Origin: MGBC131033 sp910585655
Lineage (GTDB): Bacteria > Bacillota > Clostridia > Lachnospirales > Lachnospiraceae
Direction: 5' to 3'
Assembly (NCBI GenBank): GCA_949502025.1
Contig: CATBCG010000024.1
Location: 8,152-72,151 of the forward strand
Length of the DNA: 64,000 nucleotides
The translations under genes were made by a program, and so were the position numbers. Position 1 is the first letter of the stretch, and each line of letters opens with the position of its first letter. The notes under the pieces were generated by a model. It searched no databases, had not been told where the DNA came from, and worked only from the letters and a program-made list of their open reading frames with translations. This document shows, in pieces, positions 8,678 to 16,432 of the stretch.

Positions 8678-9340
8678 ATGAAACTCTTACTGGAAAGCAA
8701 TGTCATCCGCTATATTTTAAAGGATGCTTATTTTTTCAACGGCACTGCTTATGCCGGAAAATCGACTATGGTCAAGCTGCTTGCCGAACGACATGACGGC
8801 ATTTGCTGTGGGGAAAATTATCATGATATTTTCATGGAAGCGATCGATCCAACTCATCAGCCGAATCTTTCTTATTTTCAAACGATGTCCGGCTGGCAGG
8901 AATTTATCAGCCGGACACCGGAGGAATACGACGCCTGGATCATCGGTTGCGCCAAAGAAGCGACTGATCTGGAAATCGCCCGACTGATCCAGCTTGCCGC
9001 CCAGGGGAAGAAGCTCTTTGTCGATACGAATATTCCGCTCCCGATTTTAAAAGAAATTTCCGACTATCGTCATGTAGCGATTTTACTTAGTCCGCAGAGT
9101 ATGTCGGTAGATCGTTTTTTTGACCGCGAGGATGCAGAAAAACAATTTCTTTATCAGCAGATTCAGTGCGCCGAACACCCGGAACAAGCGATGGAAAACT
9201 ACCGGAATTGTCTGGCGAAAATCAACAGTCCGGAACATTACCAGGAATTTGCGCAAAGTGGATTTTTCACGTATATGCGGAGAGAGGATAGTACCATTTC
9301 AGAGGCATTGGAACAGATCGAGACACATTTTGGGCTATAA
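8678..9340 (+). CDS. P-loop NTPase, nucleotide-kinase-like, unknown substrate
   Basis: 220 aa. A Walker A sequence GTAYAGKST lies at 22-30 after a predicted beta strand (YFFN). Later segments such as GKKLFVDTNIPLPIL and VAILLSP fit the core strands of a small kinase or AAA-type NTPase, but I cannot assign a family. It has a good ribosome binding site (GAAAGGAAG). It is convergent with tadA and overlaps its end by 6 bp. Role unknown; a small-molecule or nucleoside kinase is the simplest reading. Confidence 0.65.
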   Translation: MKLLLESNVIRYILKDAYFFNGTAYAGKSTMVKLLAERHDGICCGENYHDIFMEAIDPTHQPNLSYFQTMSGWQEFISRTPEEYDAWIIGCAKEATDLEIARLIQLAAQGKKLFVDTNIPLPILKEISDYRHVAILLSPQSMSVDRFFDREDAEKQFLYQQIQCAEHPEQAMENYRNCLAKINSPEHYQEFAQSGFFTYMRREDSTISEALEQIETHFGL

Positions 9341-9835
9341 AAGAGAAGAACCAGCTGCTTTAAGCTCTGCTTTTCTCGCCCTCAGCTCCCGAAAAAACTC
9401 CGACAGCAATCCGCTGCATTCTTCCTGTAACACTCCCTGTTCTATCTCTACCTGGTGGTTAAACTCCTGCATCTGCAGCAAATTTAACACCGATCCCGCG
9501 CAGCCTGCCTTTGGATTCATTGCCCCGATCACTACCCGCCGTATCCGGGACTGTACGATAGCTCCCGCGCACATCTGACAGGGTTCAAGCGTCACATAAA
9601 GCGTACAGTCCTCTAACCTCCAGTCTCCTGTTTTCCGGTTTGCCTTACGAATCGCCAAAAGCTCGGCATGCGCCAGACCGCTTTTTTCCGTATTACGCCG
9701 ATTGTATCCTCTGGCGATGATCGTTCCTTCCTGAACAATCACACAGCCGATAGGCGTTTCTTCCAGCGCGTAGGCTTTTTTCGCCTGTTTCAGCGCTTCC
9801 TTCATAAATATTTCATCCTCTGTCATCTTTGCCAT
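9335..9835 (-). CDS. tadA: tRNA-specific adenosine(34) deaminase TadA
   Basis: 166-aa zinc deaminase that converts A34 to inosine in tRNA-Arg(ACG). The signature is complete: HAE with His56 and the proton shuttle Glu58, and PCQMC with Cys86 and Cys89 as the other zinc ligands. The N-terminus (MAKMTEDEIFMKEALKQAKK) and length match the family. The start at 9835 is preceded by AAAGGAAAAACAAA. It stands alone, convergent with the P-loop gene and divergent from the GNAT gene. Confidence 0.95.
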   Translation of the reverse strand: MAKMTEDEIFMKEALKQAKKAYALEETPIGCVIVQEGTIIARGYNRRNTEKSGLAHAELLAIRKANRKTGDWRLEDCTLYVTLEPCQMCAGAIVQSRIRRVVIGAMNPKAGCAGSVLNLLQMQEFNHQVEIEQGVLQEECSGLLSEFFRELRARKAELKAAGSSLL

Positions 9836-9859
9836 TTTGTTTTTCCTTTCTTTTTTCGC

Positions 9860-9888
9860 TTGTCCTTTTTTCCTCTCTCTGCTATAAT
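9860..9888 (+). promoter_or_regulatory. Promoter of the GNAT gene
   Basis: TTGTCC (9860-9865) and TATAAT (9883-9888) with a 17-bp spacer, 72 bp before the ATG at 9961. Confidence 0.65.
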
Positions 9889-9960
9889 GCGGAATGTAAA
9901 GAAACCGAGGCTAGCAAAATGATTGTAACATAGAAAAAACAAAACAGCAATGGAGGCACT

Positions 9961-10509
9961 ATGAATTTAACTTTAGAAAGCGATCGTCTGATTCTGCGGG
10001 TATTGTTTGAACAGCATGCACCCCTGACCGCAGAATTTTACCGACGCAACTGGGCTTTTCTCGCCGGATGGGAACCAAATATGAGCAGCCAGAACGCCGA
10101 CCTTATGACACAGCAAAGCAGCCTTCACTATGAGTTTGAACAACTCAAGCTAGGCCGCTTTATTCGTTACTGGTATGCTCCAAAGGAACGTCCGGATTTT
10201 CTATATGGAACAGTATGCTTCCAAAACATTCTTCCGCGTCCGTTTTCCCGTTGTGAAATCGGCTACAAACAAGATCGGAATCACCAGGGAAACGGCTATG
10301 CAACGGAAGCGGTCGGTACTGCTATCCGGCATCTGTTTACAGAGGGAGGTCTTCACCGGATAGAAGCGCTTGCCGAATGCCAGAATCTTTCCTCTCTTCG
10401 GCTGCTGGAACGCCTGGGCTTCGAGCGGGAAGGCGTCTGCCGACAATCCGTGTATCTGCGGGACGGCTGGCAGGACTGTTACCGTTACGCCCTACTCAAC
10501 CCTGTCTAA
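9961..10509 (+). CDS. GNAT-family N-acetyltransferase (RimJ/RimL-like)
   Basis: 182 aa. It has the layout of ribosomal-protein-alanine acetyltransferases: LESDRLILRVL at the N-terminus, then NHQGNGYATEAVGTAIRHLF (acetyl-CoA-binding motif A, Q/RxxGxG/A form), RIEALAECQNLSSLRLLERL and GFEREGVCR. It would transfer an acetyl group from acetyl-CoA to a protein N-terminus or small amine. GGAGG lies 6 nt before the ATG. It is a single gene with its own promoter and overlaps the end of the convergent gene by 4 bp. Substrate unknown. Confidence 0.88.
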   Translation: MNLTLESDRLILRVLFEQHAPLTAEFYRRNWAFLAGWEPNMSSQNADLMTQQSSLHYEFEQLKLGRFIRYWYAPKERPDFLYGTVCFQNILPRPFSRCEIGYKQDRNHQGNGYATEAVGTAIRHLFTEGGLHRIEALAECQNLSSLRLLERLGFEREGVCRQSVYLRDGWQDCYRYALLNPV

Positions 10510-11603
10510 AACCCGCCGCCCATATCCGGCAGAAACAGATACCAGTAGCCAAAATCTCCTTCTGCCGATCCCGTTTTGCTGATTGGCTTAAAATATTCAA
10601 ATCCAAACAGCCTTGCCAAAAAGCGTTCTCGGTTTTGGTAAAGCCCTGGCACCCCGATGATAATCCCTTCCCGTCCCATTCCTTTCATCTTTGCCAAAAT
10701 CAGATGCCCGTAAGTGTAGTACCCATGTAATAAAAAGCTATTGCTCCCTAAAATCCAGGTTTCTTTCGGAAAATATTCCAGGTCTGCCGGCTCAATCCGC
10801 ACGCAGCTCGTAATTGCTTCATCCTCGAACGGACACATCTTCGTGCTTTGCTGAAAAAAATATTCAATCGGGTTTCCCTGTATCTCCTTCCACTTATCTC
10901 TTTCCGCCGCCTCTTCCCGCTTTCTGACCTGCGCTTCCTCCCCTTCTTTTTGGGTTTCTTCCATCCAGGATTTACTGCGGTAATTATTTCCTTCCCTGGG
11001 TTCTGTCAACGGTACTTCTCTCAAAGCCTCCTCTGTTGTCACTGCTTCCGCCAAGGACTCCGTGAAAACTTCCGAAGCCTCTTCTTGTAAAAGCTCTTTG
11101 TTTTCCTGCGTTTCTTCTATATCTGATATATCTTTTTCTAAATTCTTTTCCTCTTCCTCCGTTGGCGCTACCTCCGCTGCCTTCAACTCTGCTGCCCGCA
11201 GCTCGCTTTCTCCCTCTTTCTTATGTACTTTTGTATCTATCGGCACTCCTTGTTCGTCCCAGGCGCTTCCGATCAGCCCGTCAGGCAGAGAAATCAAAAT
11301 CCCATTCATCTGTGTAACCGGAAGCCCGCTCTCTCCTGCCTTAGCGCCAGGAAGTAAAAGCCGCTCCTCTACCCTGCCGCCGGTAAGCTTAATCTCACCG
11401 ATAGGCACGCGGTAAGCCTGCCTGCCTTCCCAATAATAAAATCCTACCGGGCAAGTATCCGTAACGTCGCTACGAAGCCGGATGCTGACGATCATCTTGG
11501 CGATATCCTCTCGTATTTCCAGCTTAGCGTAGCCTACATTCGTTCCTTTTTCTCCCCGATTATATTCATACAGATATGATACCATCCTCTGATAGCCAGC
11601 CAT
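10506..11603 (-). CDS. Uncharacterised Lachnospiraceae-type protein with acidic linker
   Basis: 365 aa. An N-terminal domain of about 130 residues (MAGYQRMVSYLYEYNRGEKG through PDGLIGSAWDEQ) is followed by about 110 residues rich in Glu, Lys and Ala. A C-terminal domain of about 110 residues ends EGDFGYWYLFLPDMGGGF. No signal peptide or membrane helix is seen. I recall such proteins as a DUF restricted to Lachnospiraceae (possibly DUF6128), but the number is from memory. The start has GGGAGG inside a possible hairpin. It follows ksgA in the same direction. Function unknown. Confidence 0.7.
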   Translation of the reverse strand: MAGYQRMVSYLYEYNRGEKGTNVGYAKLEIREDIAKMIVSIRLRSDVTDTCPVGFYYWEGRQAYRVPIGEIKLTGGRVEERLLLPGAKAGESGLPVTQMNGILISLPDGLIGSAWDEQGVPIDTKVHKKEGESELRAAELKAAEVAPTEEEEKNLEKDISDIEETQENKELLQEEASEVFTESLAEAVTTEEALREVPLTEPREGNNYRSKSWMEETQKEGEEAQVRKREEAAERDKWKEIQGNPIEYFFQQSTKMCPFEDEAITSCVRIEPADLEYFPKETWILGSNSFLLHGYYTYGHLILAKMKGMGREGIIIGVPGLYQNRERFLARLFGFEYFKPISKTGSAEGDFGYWYLFLPDMGGGF

Positions 11604-11616
11604 AAAAAACCTCCCT

Positions 11617-11679
11617 CATAAGATTACCGTACTATCCCCAAAGAGTATCTGACTCCATGGTTCTTTCCATAATCTTATG
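11617..11679 (-). promoter_or_regulatory. Long inverted repeat over the ribosome binding site of the preceding (10506-11603) gene
   Basis: CATAAGATTA (11617-11626) and TAATCTTATG (11670-11679) are perfect inverted copies, with extra partial pairing of CCTCTTT to the AGGGAGG ribosome binding site on the minus-strand transcript. A T6 run follows the ribosome binding site. It could act as a hairpin that limits translation or transcription between ksgA and the downstream gene. Function is inferred only from the sequence. Confidence 0.5.
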
Positions 11680-11725
11680 AAAGAGGAAGGAAATTTATGC
11701 CTGTAAACGTTCTATTCTAAAGCTT

Positions 11726-12586
11726 TTATTTCTTTAACTTCTCTGCCAGCTCTGCAAATTGCTCTAAGGAAAGCATTTCTCCCCGTACGGACGGCGACAA
11801 TCCCATCTGCTCCAACGCAGCGACAACATTCTCCTTTTGCAACTCCAATTCCTGAGAATTTGTCAGTCCGTTGACCAGTGTTTTTCTTCTCTGCGCAAAA
11901 GATGCTCTTATCAGGCGGAATAAAAACGCTTCATCCTCTACCGAAACCGGACAGACTTCGTGTCTTGTCAGTCGAATCACAGCAGAGCCTACGCCCGGAC
12001 GCGGCATAAAGCAATTCGGCGGCACGTTAGCAGCCAGATAGGCGTCCGCATAATACTGCACCGCCAGCGAGAGCGCTCCATAATCCTTGCTGCCTGGACC
12101 GGCTTTCATCCGCTCCGCTACCTCTTTTTGAATCATCACAGTAATGCTGACCAGCGGCACATGCTCTTCCAACAACCCCATAATAATCGGCGTCGTAATA
12201 TAATAAGGGAGATTTGCCACTACCTTAATCGGTCTGCCGCCGTTTTTCTCCTGTACAAGCTGATTTAAGTCTATCTTTAAAATATCTCCGTTTAAAATCG
12301 TTACATTTTCATAGCCGGAAAGCGTATCCTCCAAAATCGGAATCAGGTTGCGATCAATTTCCACGGCTACTACTTCTCTTGCCGCCTCGCACAAATACTG
12401 CGTCAGCGTACCAATCCCCGGTCCAATCTCTAACACCAGATCTTCCTTTGTCACCTCGGCTGCTGCTACAATTTTTTCCAGCACATGCGTATCAATCAAA
12501 AAATTCTGCCCGAATTTCTTTTGAAAACGAAACTGGTACTTTTGCAGTATTTCAATCGTATTTTTTGGCTGTCCCAGATTTGCCAT
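11726..12586 (-). CDS. rsmA: 16S rRNA dimethyladenosine transferase RsmA/KsgA
   Basis: 286-aa SAM-dependent enzyme that dimethylates two adjacent adenosines near the 3' end of 16S rRNA during 30S maturation. Visible: KFGQNFLID at the N-terminus, SAM motif LVLEIGPGIGTLTQ, acidic residue in VAVEIDRNL, and catalytic NLPYYITTPI. The C-terminal helical part (SFAQRRKTLVNGL) is complete. The gene order tatD-rsmA downstream of metG is a common Firmicutes arrangement. Confidence 0.97.
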   Translation of the reverse strand: MANLGQPKNTIEILQKYQFRFQKKFGQNFLIDTHVLEKIVAAAEVTKEDLVLEIGPGIGTLTQYLCEAAREVVAVEIDRNLIPILEDTLSGYENVTILNGDILKIDLNQLVQEKNGGRPIKVVANLPYYITTPIIMGLLEEHVPLVSITVMIQKEVAERMKAGPGSKDYGALSLAVQYYADAYLAANVPPNCFMPRPGVGSAVIRLTRHEVCPVSVEDEAFLFRLIRASFAQRRKTLVNGLTNSQELELQKENVVAALEQMGLSPSVRGEMLSLEQFAELAEKLKK

Positions 12587-12622
12587 CGTATCACCTGCTT
12601 CTTTTTTTGTATTACGTTCCTT

Positions 12623-13513
12623 TTATGCGTCAACCTCGCTGACCCGCAGTTTCTGATATATGCTTCTGGCGTTTTGCGTCGTCTGCCGGACTACTTCTTC
12701 TACTCCTATTTCTTTTATTTCTGCGATCTGCTCTGCCACATAGGTCAAATATGCCGAACAGTTCCGTTTTCCGCGGTATGGCTCCGGAGCCAGATAAGGG
12801 CAGTCCGTTTCCAGTACGAGATGCTCTAACGGCGCGCGTTTTACCACTGCTTTGAGCTTTTTCGCGTTTTTAAAGGTAATAACCCCTCCGATGCCCAGAT
12901 AAAACCCGGCGTCTAAGTACTGCTCCGCCATTTCCCAGGAATAAGAATAGCAATGAATAATCCCGCCGATTTCCTCTAGCCGCTCTTCCTTCATGATACG
13001 CCAGGTATCTGCCGCCGCGTCACGGCTGTGAATATTGACCGGAAGCCCGAGTTCCCTGGCAAGGTGAAGTTGCGCCCGAAACCATTTTTCCTGAAGCGTA
13101 TGATCTGCCTTGTCCCAATAATAATCCAGACCGATTTCTCCAATCGCTACTACTTTTTCTTTGGCAGCCCAGGTACGCAGTAGCTCTATACCTTTTTTCT
13201 CCGTTCCTGACTGCTCCAGCTCCTCCAGCTCTCCTACCTCGTCCGGGTGAACGCCAACCGCCGCATATACCCGTTCGTAACGTTCTGCCAGCTCCAGGGC
13301 GCGGCGACAGGAGGCTAAACTGGCTCCTACGTTGACAACCGCCTCTATATGCCCCACGTCTCCGTCAGAAGGTAACATTCTGCCGGGAAGCGCCGAAAGC
13401 AGCGCCTCTCGATCCAAATCAAATTGCCCGTCGTCATAATGCGCATGTGTATCTATGACTCCAAGTGTATTTCTACGTTCAGACATCTCTGTTATTTCCG
13501 GTGCCTCTAGCAT
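12623..13513 (-). CDS. tatD: TatD-family metal-dependent deoxyribonuclease
   Basis: 296 aa. The TIM-barrel metal ligands are present: THAHYDD near the N-terminus, AIGEIGLDYYW, PVNIHSRDA, GIIHCYS and LVLETDCPYLAPEP. Known members are Mg-dependent 3'-5' DNases. The start at 13513 (GGGAG 7 nt upstream) overlaps metG by 7 bp; a second possible start is MSERRNTLG at 13486. It is part of the metG-tatD-rsmA housekeeping operon. Confidence 0.95.
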   Translation of the reverse strand: MLEAPEITEMSERRNTLGVIDTHAHYDDGQFDLDREALLSALPGRMLPSDGDVGHIEAVVNVGASLASCRRALELAERYERVYAAVGVHPDEVGELEELEQSGTEKKGIELLRTWAAKEKVVAIGEIGLDYYWDKADHTLQEKWFRAQLHLARELGLPVNIHSRDAAADTWRIMKEERLEEIGGIIHCYSYSWEMAEQYLDAGFYLGIGGVITFKNAKKLKAVVKRAPLEHLVLETDCPYLAPEPYRGKRNCSAYLTYVAEQIAEIKEIGVEEVVRQTTQNARSIYQKLRVSEVDA

Positions 13514-15525
13514 ATTTCCGCTCCCGAAGGCATGGTCTTTTCTGGTGTCATCAACGCCAAACCGCCGTTTTCATCCTCTGCACACAGCAGCATTCCCTCA
13601 GATACCACTCCAGCCAGAGTAGCCGGCTTTAAGTTTACCAATACCATGACCTTTTTGCCTACCATTTCTTCTGCACTGTAATATGCTTTGATACCGGATA
13701 CGATCTGTTTGACCTGACTGCCGATCCGTACTTGAGAACAAAGGAGCTTTTTGCTCTTTTTCACTTCTTCACAGGCAATGATTTCTCCTACCTGGAACTG
13801 CATTTTTGCAAACTCCTCATACGTGATTTCCGGCTTTGCTTCTATGTCGATTCCAACAGACTCCCCGCCTGCAGCCGCTCCGGTTCCTGCCTTCGCATGA
13901 TTTCCTGTCTTTGCAGCTTCTTCCTCTACGACCTTTTTCTGAGCCGCCTGGATACCTTCTACCTGCTTCATAATATCGGCTAGTTTTAAACGGGCAAAAA
14001 GGATTTCCGGCTCTTCCGTCACCTTCGTTCCTGATTCATACCGTCCGTACTCTTCCATTTCCTCTAACGTACGCTTCGTACTATGAAGCTGCGCCAAAAT
14101 CTTTTCACTGGTCTCCGGCATAAAGGAATACAGCAGCGACGCACCGATACAAATACTCTCTGTCAGGTTATATAAAACCTCTGCCAGCCGATCCTGCTTT
14201 TCCTCTTCCTTTGCCAACACCCACGGCATTGTCTCGTCAATATATTTATTGCAGCGTTTAAACAACGTAAAAATATCCGTCATAGCATCTGCTACCCGCA
14301 GTCCGTCCATATGCTCTATTACTTTCTTTGGCGTCTCTAAGGAAAGAGCTTTCAGCTCCTCGTCTACCGCCTCGTTTACTCCAGTATGCCTTACTACGCC
14401 GCCGAAATACTGATTGCTCATGGAAATCGTACGTTTTACCAGATTTCCCAGCACATTTGCCAGCTCTGCATTGATCCGCTCCACCAGCAGCTCCCACGTA
14501 ATTACTCCGTCGTTTTCAAACGGCATTTCGTGTAACACGAAATAACGTACTGCGTCTACGCCGAACAGAGCGACCAAATCATCCGCATAGATCACATTCC
14601 CTTTGGATTTACTCATCTTACCGTCTCCCTGCAGCAGCCACGGATGACCGAATATCTGCTTTGGCAGCGGCAGATCCAGAGCCATCAGGAAAATCGGCCA
14701 GTAAATCGTATGAAAGCGGATAATATCCTTTCCAATCAAATGCAGATCGGCAGCCCAATACTTTCCGAACAGCTCTCCATGCTCCCCGTCACAGTCATAT
14801 CCCAGACCTGTGATATAGTTTGTCAGCGCGTCCAGCCAGACATAGACCACATGTTTCGGATCAAAGTCCACCAGCACGCCCCACTGAAAGCTTGTACGGG
14901 ATACGCACAGATCCTGCAGCCCCGGCAGTAGAAAATTGTTCATCATCTCATTTTTCCGGGAAACCGGCTGGATAAATTCCGGATGAGCATTGATATGGTC
15001 AATCAGTCTATCAGCGTATTTACTCATCTTAAAAAAGTAAGCTTCCTCTTTGGCAGGCTGAACCTCCCTGCCGCAGTCCGGGCATTTGCCGTCTACTAGC
15101 TGTGATTCCGTAAAAAAGGATTCGCACGGCGTACAATACAGTCCTTCATAATGCCCCTTATAAATATCGCCTTGATCATAAAGCTTTTTAAAAATCTTTT
15201 GTACCTGTTTTTCATGATCGGGATCCGTCGTACGGATAAATTTGTCATAAGAGGTATTCATCAGATCCCAAATCCCTTTGATCGTCCCTGCCACCCCGTC
15301 TACAAATTCTTTTGGTGTTACACCTGCCTCCGATGCCTTTAATTCAATTTTTTGCCCATGCTCGTCCGTCCCGGTCTGAAAGCGGACGTCATACCCCTGT
15401 CCTCTTTTAAAGCGCGCAATACTATCTGCCAATACGATTTCATAGGTATTGCCAATATGCGGCTTCCCAGACGTATAGGCAATCGCTGTCGTAATATAAT
15501 AAGGCTTTTTACAGTTTTTACACAT
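13507..15525 (-). CDS. metG: Methionyl-tRNA synthetase with C-terminal tRNA-binding domain
   Basis: 672 aa, class I synthetase that charges tRNA-Met. Visible: KPHIGN at 21-26 (HIGH signature), the zinc knuckle CTPC...CPDC at about 132-152, and KMSKSKGN near residue 302. From about residue 560 a tRNA-binding OB-fold domain (KMQFQVGEI through MTPEKTMPSG) is fused, as is usual in Bacillus and Clostridia. The start at 15525 (MCKNCKKPYY) is chosen because AAAGGAGA lies at proper distance; the frame is open further upstream but only through the repeat region. Expression is controlled by the T-box leader at 15830-16202. Confidence 0.97.
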   Translation of the reverse strand: MCKNCKKPYYITTAIAYTSGKPHIGNTYEIVLADSIARFKRGQGYDVRFQTGTDEHGQKIELKASEAGVTPKEFVDGVAGTIKGIWDLMNTSYDKFIRTTDPDHEKQVQKIFKKLYDQGDIYKGHYEGLYCTPCESFFTESQLVDGKCPDCGREVQPAKEEAYFFKMSKYADRLIDHINAHPEFIQPVSRKNEMMNNFLLPGLQDLCVSRTSFQWGVLVDFDPKHVVYVWLDALTNYITGLGYDCDGEHGELFGKYWAADLHLIGKDIIRFHTIYWPIFLMALDLPLPKQIFGHPWLLQGDGKMSKSKGNVIYADDLVALFGVDAVRYFVLHEMPFENDGVITWELLVERINAELANVLGNLVKRTISMSNQYFGGVVRHTGVNEAVDEELKALSLETPKKVIEHMDGLRVADAMTDIFTLFKRCNKYIDETMPWVLAKEEEKQDRLAEVLYNLTESICIGASLLYSFMPETSEKILAQLHSTKRTLEEMEEYGRYESGTKVTEEPEILFARLKLADIMKQVEGIQAAQKKVVEEEAAKTGNHAKAGTGAAAGGESVGIDIEAKPEITYEEFAKMQFQVGEIIACEEVKKSKKLLCSQVRIGSQVKQIVSGIKAYYSAEEMVGKKVMVLVNLKPATLAGVVSEGMLLCAEDENGGLALMTPEKTMPSGAEIC

Positions 15526-15553
15526 TACACAATCTCCTTTCTTTTTCCTGTCA

Positions 15554-15827
15554 TATAAAACGGAATTCCACAAAGTGGAATTCTCGCACCGAGCGCGGTT
15601 GCCATACGGCAACATCTTCCATTCGCGCGAGTGTGCCTCCCGCCCAGAGGGCTTTTGTATGATAGGGAAGTTCGGAGAACTTTCCTATCATATGAAAAAG
15701 AATTCCACAAAGTGGAATTCTCGCGCCGAGCGCGGTTGCCGAACGGCAACATCTTCCATGCGCGCGAGTGCGCATCCCCCGGAGGGCTTTTTGTATGATA
15801 GGGAAGTTCGGAGAACTTTCCTATCAT
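15554..15827 (-). repeat. Two tandem 137-bp palindromic repeats in the metG leader
   Basis: Units 15554-15690 and 15691-15827 are nearly identical. Each holds three hairpins: GAATTCCACAAAGTGGAATTC (at 15563 and 15700), GTTGCC-N4-GGCAAC, and a long stem from ATGATAGGGAAGTTC with GAACTTTCCTATCAT. A decayed end of a third unit (CTTTTTCCTGTCAT) abuts the metG ribosome binding site at about 15541-15554. The repeats carry no gene. They lie between the T-box terminator and metG, so they form part of the mRNA 5' region when metG is expressed. Confidence 0.85.
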
Positions 15828-15829
15828 AC

Positions 15830-16202
15830 AAAAAAACTTCCCCTGTCTAAAAGACGCCTCTATAGTCGCCTTAAAGACGGGAAAGCCCCGTGATACCACT
15901 TTAATTCACACGTTCCTCACGAAACGCACCTCTGTAGCTGCTGTCCGCCCAAACGTCTGCCGTCCTGCTAAAAAACAGAACCGTTCTTCTAAGACACACA
16001 GCCTGACACGATAACGGGCGTACCCGTCGTAGCCTAAAGCATCTGATATGCCATCGGTACGAAGCTCCAAGACCATCTTCGGCAGTCTTCTGTTATCCGC
16101 TTCCACCCACACGGACTCTCTGTCAACTTTTGACCTGCTTACTCTTCTTTTCTCAGCCTTTTATTTATAACGGACACGCCATGATTACCGTGTCCTTGTG
16201 TA
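15830..16202 (-). promoter_or_regulatory. T-box leader, methionine-specific, upstream of metG
   Basis: Read on the minus strand, the leader has the stem I landmarks AGAGAGTCCG and GTGGGTGGAAGCGG, then GAAG-ATG-GTCTTGGAG, where ATG at 16074-16076 fits the specifier codon for Met. The T-box sequence AAAGTGGTATCACGGGG lies at about 15886-15904. It is followed by a terminator in which CTTTCCC-GTCT pairs with AGAC-AGGGGAAG, then seven Ts (about 15830-15885). Uncharged tRNA-Met would bind both sites and block the terminator. The T-box core departs from the AGGGTGGNACCGCG consensus at several positions, but the context is right. Confidence 0.85.
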
Positions 16203-16208
16203 GTTCAT

Positions 16209-16237
16209 AGTCTAATCAGATTTGCCGGATTTGTCAA
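16209..16237 (-). promoter_or_regulatory. Promoter of the T-box/metG operon
   Basis: On the minus strand TTGACA (16232-16237) and TAGACT (16209-16214) are separated by 17 bp, placing transcription start near 16202. Confidence 0.8.
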
Positions 16238-16265
16238 GGGAATTTTTCGTTTCAGAAAATTTTCC

Positions 16266-16294
16266 TTGCACTTTTTTCTCTTCTATGCTACACT
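16266..16294 (+). promoter_or_regulatory. Promoter of the second MATE gene
   Basis: TTGCAC (16266-16271) and TACACT (16289-16294) with a 17-bp spacer, divergent from the metG promoter. Transcription would start near 16301, leaving a leader of about 130 nt before the ATG at 16433. Confidence 0.65.
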
Positions 16295-16303
16295 GCCTAC
16301 AGC

Positions 16304-16408
16304 GCTCCTTGCCACCGGGTAAGGAGAAGGTGTCAGACTTTCTATCGTTAGGTCGCAAAGAATCACAGATTCTTTAGAAGATAGGAAGGGCTGACATTTT
16401 TTATTTTG
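16304..16408 (+). promoter_or_regulatory. Leader with intrinsic terminator before the MATE gene (attenuator candidate)
   Basis: The leader starts with a small hairpin CCTTGCCACCGGGTAAGG, then a long stem. TGTCAGACTTTCTATC (16331-16346) pairs with GATAGGAAGGGCTGACA (to 16396), enclosing the perfect inner hairpin AAAGAATC-ACA-GATTCTTT. The stem runs directly into TTTTTTATTTT. A terminator between promoter and start codon implies conditional read-through by a ligand, tRNA, protein or leader translation. I cannot match it to a known riboswitch class. Confidence 0.65.
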
Positions 16409-16432
16409 TGTAAAAAGTTGGAGGTATCGTAT

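Noticed and set aside
15525..15615. Longer metG start at 15615.
   Set aside because: The extension translates repeat DNA, lacks a ribosome binding site, and MCKNCKKPYY has a good one at the right distance.
15554..15827. Regular repeats that could suggest a CRISPR array.
   Set aside because: Only two units of 137 bp, placed head to tail with no unique spacers; the units are internally palindromic and fit a REP-like element.
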